Positions 1 through 7,989 of a stretch of DNA of 35,651 nucleotides are shown piece after piece (within the stretch, counting starts at the first letter, position 1; every line of letters starts with the position of its first letter). The stretch comes from CAYJAQ01 sp964368275 (lineage in GTDB: Bacteria > Bacillota_I > Bacilli_A > ML615J-28 > CAG-313). Where the stretch lies: positions 1-35,651 of the forward strand of contig CAYJAQ010000010.1 of the NCBI GenBank assembly GCA_964368275.1, given 5' to 3'. The notes below the pieces were generated by a model. It saw nothing but the letters and a program-made list of their open reading frames with translations. It did no database searches and had not been told where the DNA came from. Both the position numbers and the translations under genes were made by a program.

Positions 1-375
1 ACGTAGTAATTCAACTTTGGTATTTGCTTGCAATATAAGTTTCTTTAAACTTTTTGTTCTTTCATATGAGTCACTAATAATCTTTGCGATAAGGTTCCCT
101 CCCATACCACAAATAGCTACTGTATCAACAACTTCATCAAGTTCTGTTAAACCATCCGCTAAACTAAATTTAAGCGTTTGAGTAGGTAAATATGCATTTA
201 AATTTTTTTCAGCGGCTCTCAGGGGGCCTATTTTATTATCAATTAATTGAATGTAGTTAACACCTTTTTCTAAACATGCTTTACTTAAATAACCATGATC
301 ACAGCCGACATCTGCTAATACATCCGTAGGTGATATCATTGTTAAAACAGCTTGTAATCGAATTGATAAATTCAT
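1..375 (-). CDS. trmK: tRNA (adenine-22-N1)-methyltransferase TrmK, C-terminus cut by window edge
   Basis: This reading frame is open from 375 to the window edge and gives 125 residues, so only the N-terminal part is present. It starts MNLSIRLQAVL and carries a class I SAM-binding motif, DVGCDHGYL at residues 22-30, followed by AICGMGGNLI near residue 90. Both fit TrmK, which methylates N1 of A22 in bacterial tRNAs. Two ATGs are adjacent (378 and 375). The one at 375 lies five bases after AGGAGG and is preferred. The position directly after rpoD matches the Bacillus order sigA-trmK. A terminator separates it from rpoD, so its expression depends on readthrough or on a promoter not seen here. 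Confidence 0.88.
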   Translation of the reverse strand, partial: MNLSIRLQAVLTMISPTDVLADVGCDHGYLSKACLEKGVNYIQLIDNKIGPLRAAEKNLNAYLPTQTLKFSLADGLTELDEVVDTVAICGMGGNLIAKIISDSYERTKSLKKLILQANTKVELLR

Positions 376-392
376 CATTACCTCCTAATTTT

Positions 393-419
393 AAAAAAGC
401 AAAAGAAAAACTTTTGCTT
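393..419 (-). terminator. Rho-independent terminator after rpoD
   Basis: On the minus strand a 9-bp stem (AAGCAAAAG/CTTTTGCTT, 411-419 with 397-405) encloses a TTTTT loop and runs into a T tract at 398-393. The stem overlaps the rpoD stop codon at 418-420. It lies only about 15 bases before the trmK ribosome binding site, so it probably sets trmK expression below that of rpoD. Confidence 0.8.
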
Positions 420-1677
420 ATTTTGTTCGATGTTGTTGTAATCTCTTTAATCTAGTTGGATGACGCAAACGACGTATTGCCTTTGCTTCAATCTGGCGAA
501 TTCGTTCACGTGTTACCCCAAATTCACGTCCTACTTCTTCTAGTGTTCTTGGATGATTATCATCTAGACCATAACGCAAACGAATAACTTTCTCTTCACG
601 AGGGGTTAATGTCTGTAATACAGCTTCAATTTCTTCTCTAAAAATACGATCCTGTGTAAACTCTAAAGGATTTTGAACTTCAGTGTCTGCGATAAAATCA
701 CCAAGATTAGAATCATCTTCTTCACCAACAGCTGCGTCAAATGAAATTGGTTCTTGAGCAATCTTCTGAATTTGTTGAACTTTCTCAACGGAGATTTTCA
801 TCTCAGCAGCAATCTCTTCAGGGGTAGGTTCGCGCCGCTTTTCTTGGGTAAGTTTACGCGTAATTCGCATTAGTTTATTAATTGTTTCAACCATATGAAC
901 AGGAATACGAATAGTACGACCTTGATCAGCAATTGCTCTAGTAATGGATTGACGAATCCACCAAGTAGCGTAAGTCGAGAACTTGAATCCTTTAGTTGGG
1001 TCAAATTTGTAAACAGCTTTCATAAGTCCCATGTTACCTTCTTGAATCAAATCTAAGAATGGTAAACCACGACCTAAATAGCGTTTAGCAATGGAAACAA
1101 CTAATCGTAAATTTGATTCAATTAGAATATCACGTGCTTGATTTCCTTGTTCAATCTTCTCTTGTAATACAAGCATTTCATCATCAGATATTTCTTTGCC
1201 CATTTTAGCATAAGTGTCAATTTTTTCTTGGCACACAATACCTTCTTGAACTGTTCTGGCAAATTCTGATTCCTGCGTTATAGAAAGAAGCTCAATTTGA
1301 CCAATGTCACGCAAGTACATTTTGACTGGATCATCTGCTTGATGTGAAGTTGCCACAAAGTCTTCAAAATCAGCTACTTTAATTTCACTTTCAACAACAG
1401 CGGTAAGTTCTTCTAATTCTTCATCAATTTCGACTTCATCAGCGAAAGCTTCAAAATCATCATCGACTTTTTCAATTAGTAATTCTTCATCATTAGGGAC
1501 ATCATCACTTTCACAGGTAACTTCAATTCCCACATTCTCCAAGTATTTTACAACATCATCCAGTAATTCTTCTGATGGATCTTGGAATACTTCAATAACT
1601 TTGCTGAGGGGAATATATTGTTTTTTACCCGCACACTCAATTAGCGTATCCAGTTCATTTTTATATTGTTCTTCCAT
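418..1677 (-). CDS. rpoD: Primary sigma factor SigA/RpoD
   Basis: This is the housekeeping sigma-70 subunit of RNA polymerase. Region 1.2 is at about 116-127 (DPVKMYLRDIG). Region 2 is at 181-255, with the -10 recognition helix around TYATWWIRQSITRAIADQ. Region 3 is at about 262-340. Region 4 is at 355-415, with the -35 helix-turn-helix TLEEVGREFGVTRERIRQIE. The acidic stretch at 55-110 is the spacer after a short region 1.1. The 419-aa length is normal for a Bacillota primary sigma. The start is ATG with AAGGAGA upstream. dnaG ends 12 bp before the start, and the ribosome binding site lies in that gap next to the dnaG stop, so the genes are cotranscribed as in Bacillus. Its promoters should be the TTGACA/TATAAT-like sites found elsewhere in this window. 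Confidence 0.98.
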   Translation of the reverse strand: MEEQYKNELDTLIECAGKKQYIPLSKVIEVFQDPSEELLDDVVKYLENVGIEVTCESDDVPNDEELLIEKVDDDFEAFADEVEIDEELEELTAVVESEIKVADFEDFVATSHQADDPVKMYLRDIGQIELLSITQESEFARTVQEGIVCQEKIDTYAKMGKEISDDEMLVLQEKIEQGNQARDILIESNLRLVVSIAKRYLGRGLPFLDLIQEGNMGLMKAVYKFDPTKGFKFSTYATWWIRQSITRAIADQGRTIRIPVHMVETINKLMRITRKLTQEKRREPTPEEIAAEMKISVEKVQQIQKIAQEPISFDAAVGEEDDSNLGDFIADTEVQNPLEFTQDRIFREEIEAVLQTLTPREEKVIRLRYGLDDNHPRTLEEVGREFGVTRERIRQIEAKAIRRLRHPTRLKRLQQHRTK

Positions 1678-1689
1678 ATTCTCTCCTTG

Positions 1690-3444
1690 CTATCGTAACA
1701 TTTTCTTACGATGATCTATGTACTCTGTCATTTTTTCGTCATCTTTAAGGGCTTCTTGAAAAATCAGTTTCCCCGCTTCTGACTCTATATAAAGTTTAAT
1801 CGTTTTAATGGAATCTTCTAAAACTTTTTGATTATTAGGTTCAAAGAAAGGATAACTGATAATGCGCTTTAGTAAAGCATATTCGGGTGAAGTTTCGCCA
1901 AATGAATTAACAAAAGGTTCTACTTCAAGTGTTTCTTGAATTTGGTAATAATCAACTAATCTAATGATGATAGGATAATAATCATTAAACTCAGAGGATA
2001 AATATAATTTATCTTCACCTATGTAATTAAAGTATTCAGCAAAATTCTTCTTTGCTAATAATGAATATCGAATGATATTATCATATGCTAAAAATACTTT
2101 TTTAGGTATTTTTATTAGTTTTTGCTTCTTAGGACTTTCTTCTGGTCTTGTTACTTTTATTACATCAACTTTGCCTAAATCCGTAATCAGGCGATTAACA
2201 TCAATATTTAAATCATCACTCAGCTTATTTAAGTAAAATTCAGATATTGTACTAGATTTTGCTTTCTTAATCAAAGCGAAAATGTCTTTCTTAAATTGTT
2301 CAACACTATTAATATCATTGATAAACATTTTGCTCTTAGCTACTGTGTACAAGTAATCATAAACATTAACTGTATTATTCTTCAAGTATTTTGCAAGAGC
2401 AGCGGGGCCAAAACGCTCCAAAAATTCGTCTGGATCTAGATTATCAGGTAATGCAACAGCTTGTGGCAAGATACTTGTGGTAGCAAATATTTCTACCGCT
2501 TTCTTTGTCGCATTAATTCCCGCAGCATCGCCATCAAAACATAGTACGATATTTTTAGTTAGGGTCATTATGGCTTTTAAATGGGCTTTTGTAAGAGCTG
2601 TTCCCATCGTAGCCACAGCATTGTTAATGCCAGCTCTTCTTGCAGCAATAACATCCATGAAACCTTCAAAAATGTATATTGTATCAAGTCTTCTAGCATC
2701 CATGCTAGCATTTTTATAATTATACAATACTTCGCCTTTATGGAAAATAGCATTCTCAGGTGAGTTCATATACTTAGATGACTTATCGTTGGGTAGAAAT
2801 ACGCGACCACTTAATCCTACCACTTGACCACTTGTATCAGCAACTGGGAAAATAATTCGACTTCTAAATATATCAAAACTATCACCATTGCTACCTTGAC
2901 CAACTAGACCGACGTCCATTTGATCAATAATGTCAATATTTTTCTCATTGAGGGCCATATTTAAATAATTACTAGCACTAGGAGCAAGTCCTATTTTAAA
3001 ATCAGCAATTATATCTTTACTGATACCTCGTTTTGTTAGGTAATCAAGAGCAGTAACTCCTTCGGTGCTACTTTGCAAATAAAACTGGTAAAAATTAACA
3101 GCTTCATCCATAGCTCGATAATAGCGCTTATGTTTCAGCTTTTCTGGATTGTTCTCCGACTCAATTACTATTCCTAGTTTTAGAGCCAACTTTTTGCACG
3201 CTTCGCCATAGGGAATGTTTTCATATTTTGAAACAAATTGAATTACATTTCCACTAGTTCCACAGCTAAAGCACTTAAAGAATTTTTTTTCACGACTAAC
3301 TGACATTGAAGGGTTTGTATCATTGTGAAAAGGACAAACTGCTAAGTAATTTTTTCCCTTTGGGGTAAGGGGTAAATAACTACTTACCGTATCAACAATA
3401 TCTACGTCATTGATAATACGATCAATAATGTTTTGTGGTATCAT
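1690..3444 (-). CDS. dnaG: DNA primase DnaG
   Basis: DnaG makes the RNA primers for chromosome replication and works with the replicative helicase. The N-terminal zinc ribbon shows C37, H40, C58 and C61 (CPFH...KCFSCG). The catalytic TOPRIM domain covers about 252-345, with E260 in IFEGFMD and the DGD at 304-306 (LCFDGDAAG). The C-terminal ~150 residues form the helicase-interaction region and are poorly conserved, as usual. The length of 584 aa is normal. The start is ATG, with AAAGGGG eight bases upstream. It sits between glyQS and rpoD in the classical macromolecular-synthesis arrangement. The gap to glyQS (3445-3514) is very AT-rich and has no convincing -35/-10 pair, so transcription may come through glyQS. 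Confidence 0.97.
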   Translation of the reverse strand: MIPQNIIDRIINDVDIVDTVSSYLPLTPKGKNYLAVCPFHNDTNPSMSVSREKKFFKCFSCGTSGNVIQFVSKYENIPYGEACKKLALKLGIVIESENNPEKLKHKRYYRAMDEAVNFYQFYLQSSTEGVTALDYLTKRGISKDIIADFKIGLAPSASNYLNMALNEKNIDIIDQMDVGLVGQGSNGDSFDIFRSRIIFPVADTSGQVVGLSGRVFLPNDKSSKYMNSPENAIFHKGEVLYNYKNASMDARRLDTIYIFEGFMDVIAARRAGINNAVATMGTALTKAHLKAIMTLTKNIVLCFDGDAAGINATKKAVEIFATTSILPQAVALPDNLDPDEFLERFGPAALAKYLKNNTVNVYDYLYTVAKSKMFINDINSVEQFKKDIFALIKKAKSSTISEFYLNKLSDDLNIDVNRLITDLGKVDVIKVTRPEESPKKQKLIKIPKKVFLAYDNIIRYSLLAKKNFAEYFNYIGEDKLYLSSEFNDYYPIIIRLVDYYQIQETLEVEPFVNSFGETSPEYALLKRIISYPFFEPNNQKVLEDSIKTIKLYIESEAGKLIFQEALKDDEKMTEYIDHRKKMLR

Positions 3445-3514
3445 AAAATGCCCCTTTCTAAACTACTAAACTCATAATATAATACGTTTGATAAGCGAAT
3501 TTTACTTTATTTTG

Positions 3515-4885
3515 CTAAAGGTTCTTGCTTAAAAATTGAGGTAACTCGCTGATTTTTACACGTGTTTGCTCCATTGTATCACGGTCACGAACAGTAACAG
3601 CTTCATCTTCTAACGTGTCAAAATCAATCGTCACGCAATATGGTGTTCCCATCGCATCTTGTCGGCGATAACGTTTACCAATTTTACCACTAGTATCATA
3701 ATCACAAGTCATCAACTTGCGTAAATCATGATAAACTTTTTGGGCAGTGTCGTTTAACTTATTAACAAGTGGTAATACAGCAACTTTATAAGGTGCTAGA
3801 GTAGGTGCTAAATGAAGTACTTCGCGAATATCACCATCACCCAAATCTTGTGCTTCATAAGCATTAGTAACAATTGCTAAAAACAAACGCTCTACCCCAA
3901 CACTAGGTTCGATTACATAAGGCAAATATTTTTGATTAGTTTCCGGATCAAGATACTCTAGATTGACTTTTGAATGTTCTTGATGAACACGTAAATCGTA
4001 ATCAGTTCGGTCAGCTATCCCCCATAGTTCACCCCAACCAAAGAAAAACTTAAACTCAAAATCGGTTGTAGCCTTAGAATAGAACGCTAGTTCTTTTGGA
4101 TCATGATCACGCATTCTTAATTGCTCAGGTCTAATACCTAGATTTAGTAAAAATTGTTGACATTCATTACGCCAATAATCAAACCATTCAAGATCAGTTC
4201 CAGGGACACAGAAAAATTCTAATTCCATTTGTTCAAATTCACGTGTTCTGAAAATAAAGTTACCTGGTGTAATCTCATTACGGAAACTCTTACCTACTTG
4301 ACCAATACCAAATGGTACTTTCTTGCGCGATGTTCTTTGAACATTTTTAAAGTTAACAAAGATTCCTTGAGCAGTTTCTGGGCGCAAATAAACTGTGTTT
4401 TTCGCATTTTCGATAACGCCTTGGTTAGTTTTAAACATCAAATTAAACTTGCGGATTTCCGTGAAATCATGTGCTTGACAGTTAGGGCACGCAATATGAT
4501 TCTCTTTTAAATAATTAAATAAACGCTCATTATCCCAACCATCACCAGTTACTTCACCATTTGTAAAGTCTTCAATCAATTTATCTGCTCTAAAACGGCT
4601 ATGACATACTTTACAATCAATTAACGGATCACTAAAACCTCCTACATGGCCACTTGCCACCCAGGTTTCCGGATTCATTAAAATAGCAGCGTCCAAGCCG
4701 ACATTGTACTCAGAATCTTGAACAAAGTGTTTCCACCAAGCTTTCTTAATATTATTCTTTAATTCTACCCCTAATGGACCATAATCCCAAGCATTTGCTA
4801 ATCCGCCATAGATTTCACTACCTTGATAGACAAATCCTTTCTCTTTAAGATAAGCAACTAATTTTTCCATTGTCATTTCTTCCAT
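3515..4885 (-). CDS. glyQS: Glycyl-tRNA synthetase, single-chain alpha2 type
   Basis: This is a class II aminoacyl-tRNA synthetase that charges tRNA-Gly. It is the dimeric, archaeal/eukaryote-like form of 456 aa, not the glyQ+glyS tetramer of Bacillus subtilis. It begins with the typical LVAYLKEKGFVYQGSEIYGG segment. A Cys cluster (CKVC near 87-90 and CPNC near 134-137) probably binds zinc. Motif 2 is FRNEITPGNFIFRTREFEQME near residue 200, and motif 3 is GVERLFLAIV near 330. The HGTP anticodon-binding domain forms the last ~100 residues. The start is ATG after AGGAGG. A T-box leader upstream controls it by tRNA-Gly charging. An alternative in-frame ATG at codon 4 has worse spacing to the ribosome binding site. 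Confidence 0.97.
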   Translation of the reverse strand: MEEMTMEKLVAYLKEKGFVYQGSEIYGGLANAWDYGPLGVELKNNIKKAWWKHFVQDSEYNVGLDAAILMNPETWVASGHVGGFSDPLIDCKVCHSRFRADKLIEDFTNGEVTGDGWDNERLFNYLKENHIACPNCQAHDFTEIRKFNLMFKTNQGVIENAKNTVYLRPETAQGIFVNFKNVQRTSRKKVPFGIGQVGKSFRNEITPGNFIFRTREFEQMELEFFCVPGTDLEWFDYWRNECQQFLLNLGIRPEQLRMRDHDPKELAFYSKATTDFEFKFFFGWGELWGIADRTDYDLRVHQEHSKVNLEYLDPETNQKYLPYVIEPSVGVERLFLAIVTNAYEAQDLGDGDIREVLHLAPTLAPYKVAVLPLVNKLNDTAQKVYHDLRKLMTCDYDTSGKIGKRYRRQDAMGTPYCVTIDFDTLEDEAVTVRDRDTMEQTRVKISELPQFLSKNL

Positions 4886-4906
4886 ATAAACCTCCTAAAA
4901 GAAAAT

Positions 4907-5098
4907 AAAAAAGCCTCACAAATAAGAGACTCAAGGGACGAGTAAACCCGCGGTTCCACCCTAATTACCATTATAATTAATGGTCACTTTTAATAATTTA
5001 TTGCTCCGAAATGCCTTCAATGTACCCACATACTTAATTTCCACTGCCATAAGCTCTCTATAAATAGGTATATCATTTACTCTTTTTCATCATCACAC
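4907..5098 (-). promoter_or_regulatory. T-box riboswitch leader of glyQS (glycine specific)
   Basis: The leader contains the T-box core AGGGTGGAACCGCG at 4962-4949 (minus strand). Upstream, the segment around 5020-5004 (GAAGGCATTTCGGAGC) resembles the specifier-loop side of known glyQS leaders, which puts the Gly codon GGC at 5015-5013. The antiterminator should pair the AGGG side with CGTCCCT at 4941-4935. A competing hairpin (AGTCTC at 4931-4926 with GAGGCT at 4917-4912) is followed by a T run at 4912-4907. Uncharged tRNA-Gly would favour readthrough into glyQS. The terminator stem is short (6 bp with one G-T pair) for a T-box. Confidence 0.92.
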
Positions 5099-5104
5099 GA
5101 CTTG

Positions 5105-5133
5105 ATTATAACATAATTTTCCTAAAAAGTAAA
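5105..5133 (-). promoter_or_regulatory. SigA promoter for the T-box/glyQS transcript
   Basis: The -35 is TTTACT (5133-5128) and the -10 is TATAAT (5110-5105), with a 17-bp spacer. It lies just upstream of the T-box leader on the minus strand. Confidence 0.75.
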
Positions 5134-5145
5134 GTAAAAATAGAA

Positions 5146-5172
5146 GAAAGTAGGAAAAAATCCTTAACTTTC
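5146..5172 (-). terminator. Probable terminator after the acyl-CoA ligase gene
   Basis: On the minus strand, GAAAGT (5172-5167) pairs with ACTTTC and AGGA pairs with TCCT around a short T-rich loop, with a two-base bulge. T-rich sequence follows at 5145-5136. It overlaps the stop of the ligase gene and would insulate the glyQS T-box from the operon upstream. The bulge and the interrupted T tract lower confidence. Confidence 0.5.
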
Positions 5173-6765
5173 TTCTAAAACTTTTCCATCAATTTTGCCA
5201 ATTGCTGTTTTAGGCATCTTATCTAAAAAGATAATTGTTTTAGCAGTTGCATATTCACCTATCTCCCGAGCAATTGTTTCATTAATCTTTTTTCTTATCT
5301 CTTCTTCTAAAATATCAGGCAAATTTTTATTCAATACTACGAACAATTTAATCACTTCACCTCTAAAATTATCAGGGGTGCCTGTTGCATAGGCTTCATA
5401 AACTTCTTCCATATTAGATACTAGTTTCTCTAAATCGGAAGGACAAACAATATAGCCTGAAACCTTGACTAGACGTTTAAGTCTTTGTTTGAAGTATAGA
5501 TAGCCGTCATCATCTAGATATCCATAATCACCTGTTAATACCCACTTTTGATTATTATCATCGCTTATCAAAACATTCTTTGTAAGATCAGCACTGTGAT
5601 AATAACCATTCATGATGAAGTTACCACCTACCATAATTTCACCTAACATATTATTAGATAATTCTTCGCGGGTGTCCCTATCAACTATTTTAATCATAGC
5701 ACCAGATACTGGTTTTCCTACAGAACCCAGGCGATTACCAGTGATTGTATTAACAGTACATACAGTAACAGTTTCTGTTAATCCGTAACCTTCATACATT
5801 CGAGCTGTTGAGCCATATTTTTCCATAGCAGCATTAAATTCGTTAATTAAGTCTGGTGGCGTTGTATCACCACCTACGTAGGTTGCGGTGAGTCGTGATA
5901 AGTGCTTCCCATAAAATTTCGAACGCTTCAGGAGGGCTTTATACAAAGTAGGTACTCCTATTAGAATTGTTAAACGGCGTTTCTTAATCAACTTGATTGT
6001 AGGTAACGTATGAAACTGCGTCATCAAAGTTGTACAAGCCCCATTTATAATCGGAGCATGAATACCCATACAGAGGCCAAATCCATGAAACATCGGTAAT
6101 ACCGCAAACATGAAAACCCCTTTGGGATCTGTTATTCCTAAAATGCTTTTGCCACAACCTGCGAGATTGTTAATCGCCTCATTAGAAAGTTTAATCACCT
6201 TAGGATCACTCGTTGTCCCACCACTATTTAATAAAACAGCGGTAGCTCCTGGCAAAAACGAATATGCTTTGATAGCTTGTGATGTCGCTTTAAGACTGCG
6301 ATATTTCACCGTATTCCTACTATAATGACGACTGCGATATTGACAAATGCAACGTTTTATGAAGGATGCACCTTCAAATGGGTTGCAAGAAATCACCGGA
6401 ATTGTCAATTCTTGTGCTACCGGATAGTAGTTATCTAGAAATATATCAAGTGTAATTAATAATTTAGCATTTACAAACTTCAAGAAACGTTTTAATGCAG
6501 CAGGCGGTGTTTGAGGATGTATCTCATAACTAATAGCACCCACCTTATTAATAGCATAAAAAGTATAAACAGCTTCTGGGGTGTTTGGCATAACAACCGC
6601 GATGACATCACCTGGTTTTACTTTTAAATCACATAAAGCACTTGCAATTTTATCTACTTCGTTATTTACAGTTTTATAGGTTATATCAGTGCCCTCATAA
6701 TGAATCGCTAAGTAATCGGGGTAAGCCTGCACACTTTCATAAAACTTTTGATAAATTGAGCTCAT
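5164..6765 (-). CDS. AMP-dependent acyl-CoA synthetase/ligase-like protein
   Basis: This is a class I adenylate-forming enzyme (ANL superfamily) of 533 aa. It should activate a carboxylic acid as acyl-AMP and transfer it to CoA or another thiol. The phosphate-binding loop is NSGGTTSDPK at 180-189, the adenine-binding motif YGLTE at 327-331, the TGD at 411-413, and the catalytic lysine is K524 in KTAIGKIDG. The closest general likeness is to long- or medium-chain fatty acid:CoA ligases. The substrate cannot be read from the sequence. The loop starts NSGG where many relatives have TSGT. It lies 10 bp after the membrane-protein gene upstream, with ribosome binding site AGGGGG and an ATG start, so the two form an operon. 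The pairing with a membrane acyl/acetyltransferase-like protein suggests work on a lipid or envelope substrate, which is inference. Confidence 0.88.
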   Translation of the reverse strand: MSSIYQKFYESVQAYPDYLAIHYEGTDITYKTVNNEVDKIASALCDLKVKPGDVIAVVMPNTPEAVYTFYAINKVGAISYEIHPQTPPAALKRFLKFVNAKLLITLDIFLDNYYPVAQELTIPVISCNPFEGASFIKRCICQYRSRHYSRNTVKYRSLKATSQAIKAYSFLPGATAVLLNSGGTTSDPKVIKLSNEAINNLAGCGKSILGITDPKGVFMFAVLPMFHGFGLCMGIHAPIINGACTTLMTQFHTLPTIKLIKKRRLTILIGVPTLYKALLKRSKFYGKHLSRLTATYVGGDTTPPDLINEFNAAMEKYGSTARMYEGYGLTETVTVCTVNTITGNRLGSVGKPVSGAMIKIVDRDTREELSNNMLGEIMVGGNFIMNGYYHSADLTKNVLISDDNNQKWVLTGDYGYLDDDGYLYFKQRLKRLVKVSGYIVCPSDLEKLVSNMEEVYEAYATGTPDNFRGEVIKLFVVLNKNLPDILEEEIRKKINETIAREIGEYATAKTIIFLDKMPKTAIGKIDGKVLEES

Positions 6766-6774
6766 CTTTCCCCC

Positions 6775-7608
6775 TTAAAACCGATAGCCAGCAATTAAAA
6801 AGATGGCTATTAAAATTAGTAAATTAGTAACTTGATGTAATAAATAGATAATAATTGCATGACGACCAATAAAACAAAAAGGTCTGTTCCATGGTCCTTC
6901 TATGCGCGGAATTAATGTTACTTTTTTGCGATAAACCGTTTGGCCAATGAATGCACCTATAAAGACAACTCCAGTACAAGGCAATAAGCCAAAACAATCA
7001 GCCCCAAACAATTTATACCCCAAGATAATTTGAATAATATTGCTGAAATTCAAATCTTTAAAACTATTAATATAGGGAGCATTATACCATTCAATTAAGA
7101 ATCCCCAAGCAATTAAGATTATCCCTATTAATAAAATAAGTAAACGATTATCAGAAATCTTTGCCACAATTGCATACAGTAAGATTGAGAAGCTTATCAT
7201 GTGTAGGATCCCAAAAATAATCAATACATCTTCTTTGGTAATAATCGTTATAATGACCGTTCCTAACGTAATAATAATTGCACAAATGAATACTTTAAGA
7301 GCTCTTTTGAAATTAGAACGGCTGAAAGATGTACTAATTCCTACGATTAATAAAAAGATAGTAACGACAATATAGTGACCAATATAAAACAAGTTGCTAT
7401 ATGATAATGTCATAGCTATTTGATAAAACCAGTTCATGAAAGAACTATTAAATGTTGTATAATTACTAAAAACGATTGGACCCCAATCACTGCGACAAGT
7501 CATTAAAAAGAGAAAGTGTTCAATAACCATTAAGATAACGCAAATTCCCCTAATCATGTCAAGTTCAAATATGCGCTTTTGAGGTTTTAAAGTTACATTG
7601 TCTTGCAT
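6775..7608 (-). CDS. HGSNAT/DUF1624-type multipass membrane protein
   Basis: This is a 277-aa polytopic membrane protein with about seven hydrophobic segments. Its N-terminus, KRIFELDMIRGICVILMVIEHF, matches the start of the heparan-alpha-glucosaminide N-acetyltransferase catalytic-domain family (DUF1624), including the membrane-embedded histidine. Later blocks also fit that family: a glycine-containing segment near 98-110, GADCFGLLPCTGVVFIGAF, and GRHAIIIYLLHQ near the C-terminus. Such proteins are thought to move acyl groups across or at the membrane onto sugars, but no activity can be assigned here. The start was chosen at the ATG at 7608, with AAGGAAGTG eight bases upstream. An in-frame start at 7659 would put 17 extra residues in front, including part of the promoter. 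It leads a two-gene operon with the ligase. Confidence 0.72.
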   Translation of the reverse strand: MQDNVTLKPQKRIFELDMIRGICVILMVIEHFLFLMTCRSDWGPIVFSNYTTFNSSFMNWFYQIAMTLSYSNLFYIGHYIVVTIFLLIVGISTSFSRSNFKRALKVFICAIIITLGTVIITIITKEDVLIIFGILHMISFSILLYAIVAKISDNRLLILLIGIILIAWGFLIEWYNAPYINSFKDLNFSNIIQIILGYKLFGADCFGLLPCTGVVFIGAFIGQTVYRKKVTLIPRIEGPWNRPFCFIGRHAIIIYLLHQVTNLLILIAIFLIAGYRF

Positions 7609-7630
7609 ATAAACACTTCCTTTTTTGTTA

Positions 7631-7659
7631 ATTATACCTAAAAAGTAACAATTATACAA
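7631..7659 (-). promoter_or_regulatory. SigA promoter of the membrane-protein/ligase operon
   Basis: The -35 is TTGTAT (7659-7654) and the -10 is TATAAT (7636-7631), with a 17-bp spacer. It lies directly after the rnf terminator and about 25 bases before the ATG at 7608. A second TATAAT overlaps the -35 box. Confidence 0.72.
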
Positions 7660-7660
7660 C

Positions 7661-7695
7661 TAAAAAAATAAAATAAAGGCACTTGGCCTTTATTT
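7661..7695 (-). terminator. Strong Rho-independent terminator of the rnf operon
   Basis: On the minus strand, a perfect 10-bp stem AAATAAAGGC/GCCTTTATTT (7695-7686 with 7680-7671) encloses a CAAGT loop and is followed by TATTTTTTTA. The rnfB stop codon (7692-7690) lies inside the stem, so rnfB really ends here and no lost coding sequence lies between the stop and the terminator. Confidence 0.92.
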
Positions 7696-7989
7696 ATCTG
7701 CTATATCAGCTTTAGCAAGTTCTAGATACTTTTTAATTGCTTCAATTTTCTCAGCTTTACATGGTTTACATAACCGTGGATCAGCATTGTTATTAACAAT
7801 GGCATCAGCCATCCCAGTACATCCAGGGAATCCACAACTACCACAATTAGCACCTGGTAGCATGGCAAGAACGTCTTCAACGCGGTTGTCTTCTTCCACT
7901 TGTAAAAACTTAGAACAAATGCCAATAGCTATTCCTAGGATTGCTCCTAAGCCAGCTAGAACAATAATTGCCATTACGATTGGATTCAT
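7690..7989 (-). CDS. rnfB: RnfB, short form lacking the C-terminal ferredoxin domain
   Basis: RnfB is the Fe-S subunit through which electrons from ferredoxin are thought to enter the Rnf complex. This 99-aa protein has the N-terminal membrane helix (residues 4-24), then the first Fe-S domain, GANCGSCGFPGCTGMADAIV, with C49, C52, C57 and a likely fourth ligand at C74 (C77 is also close). Ordinary RnfB proteins continue for 100-200 residues with one or more ferredoxin-type CxxCxxCxxxCP repeats. None is present: the frame stops at TAA inside the operon terminator. It overlaps the rnfA stop by one base (TAATG), so translation is coupled. It is either a genuine short RnfB in a remodelled complex or a truncated one. 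The clean terminator and conserved Cys argue for a functional short form. Confidence 0.9.
   Translation of the reverse strand: MNPIVMAIIVLAGLGAILGIAIGICSKFLQVEEDNRVEDVLAMLPGANCGSCGFPGCTGMADAIVNNNADPRLCKPCKAEKIEAIKKYLELAKADIADK

Noticed and set aside
2477..2763. Two plus-strand open frames inside dnaG.
   Set aside because: They lie antisense to the conserved dnaG coding sequence, lack family motifs and have no convincing ribosome binding site. Other antisense frames, for example at 4229-4510, 9009-9272 and 14380-15134, were rejected for the same reason.
3445..3514. Possible promoter for dnaG in the gap after glyQS.
   Set aside because: TATTATATTATG gives several -10-like hexamers, but no -35 with acceptable spacing is present.
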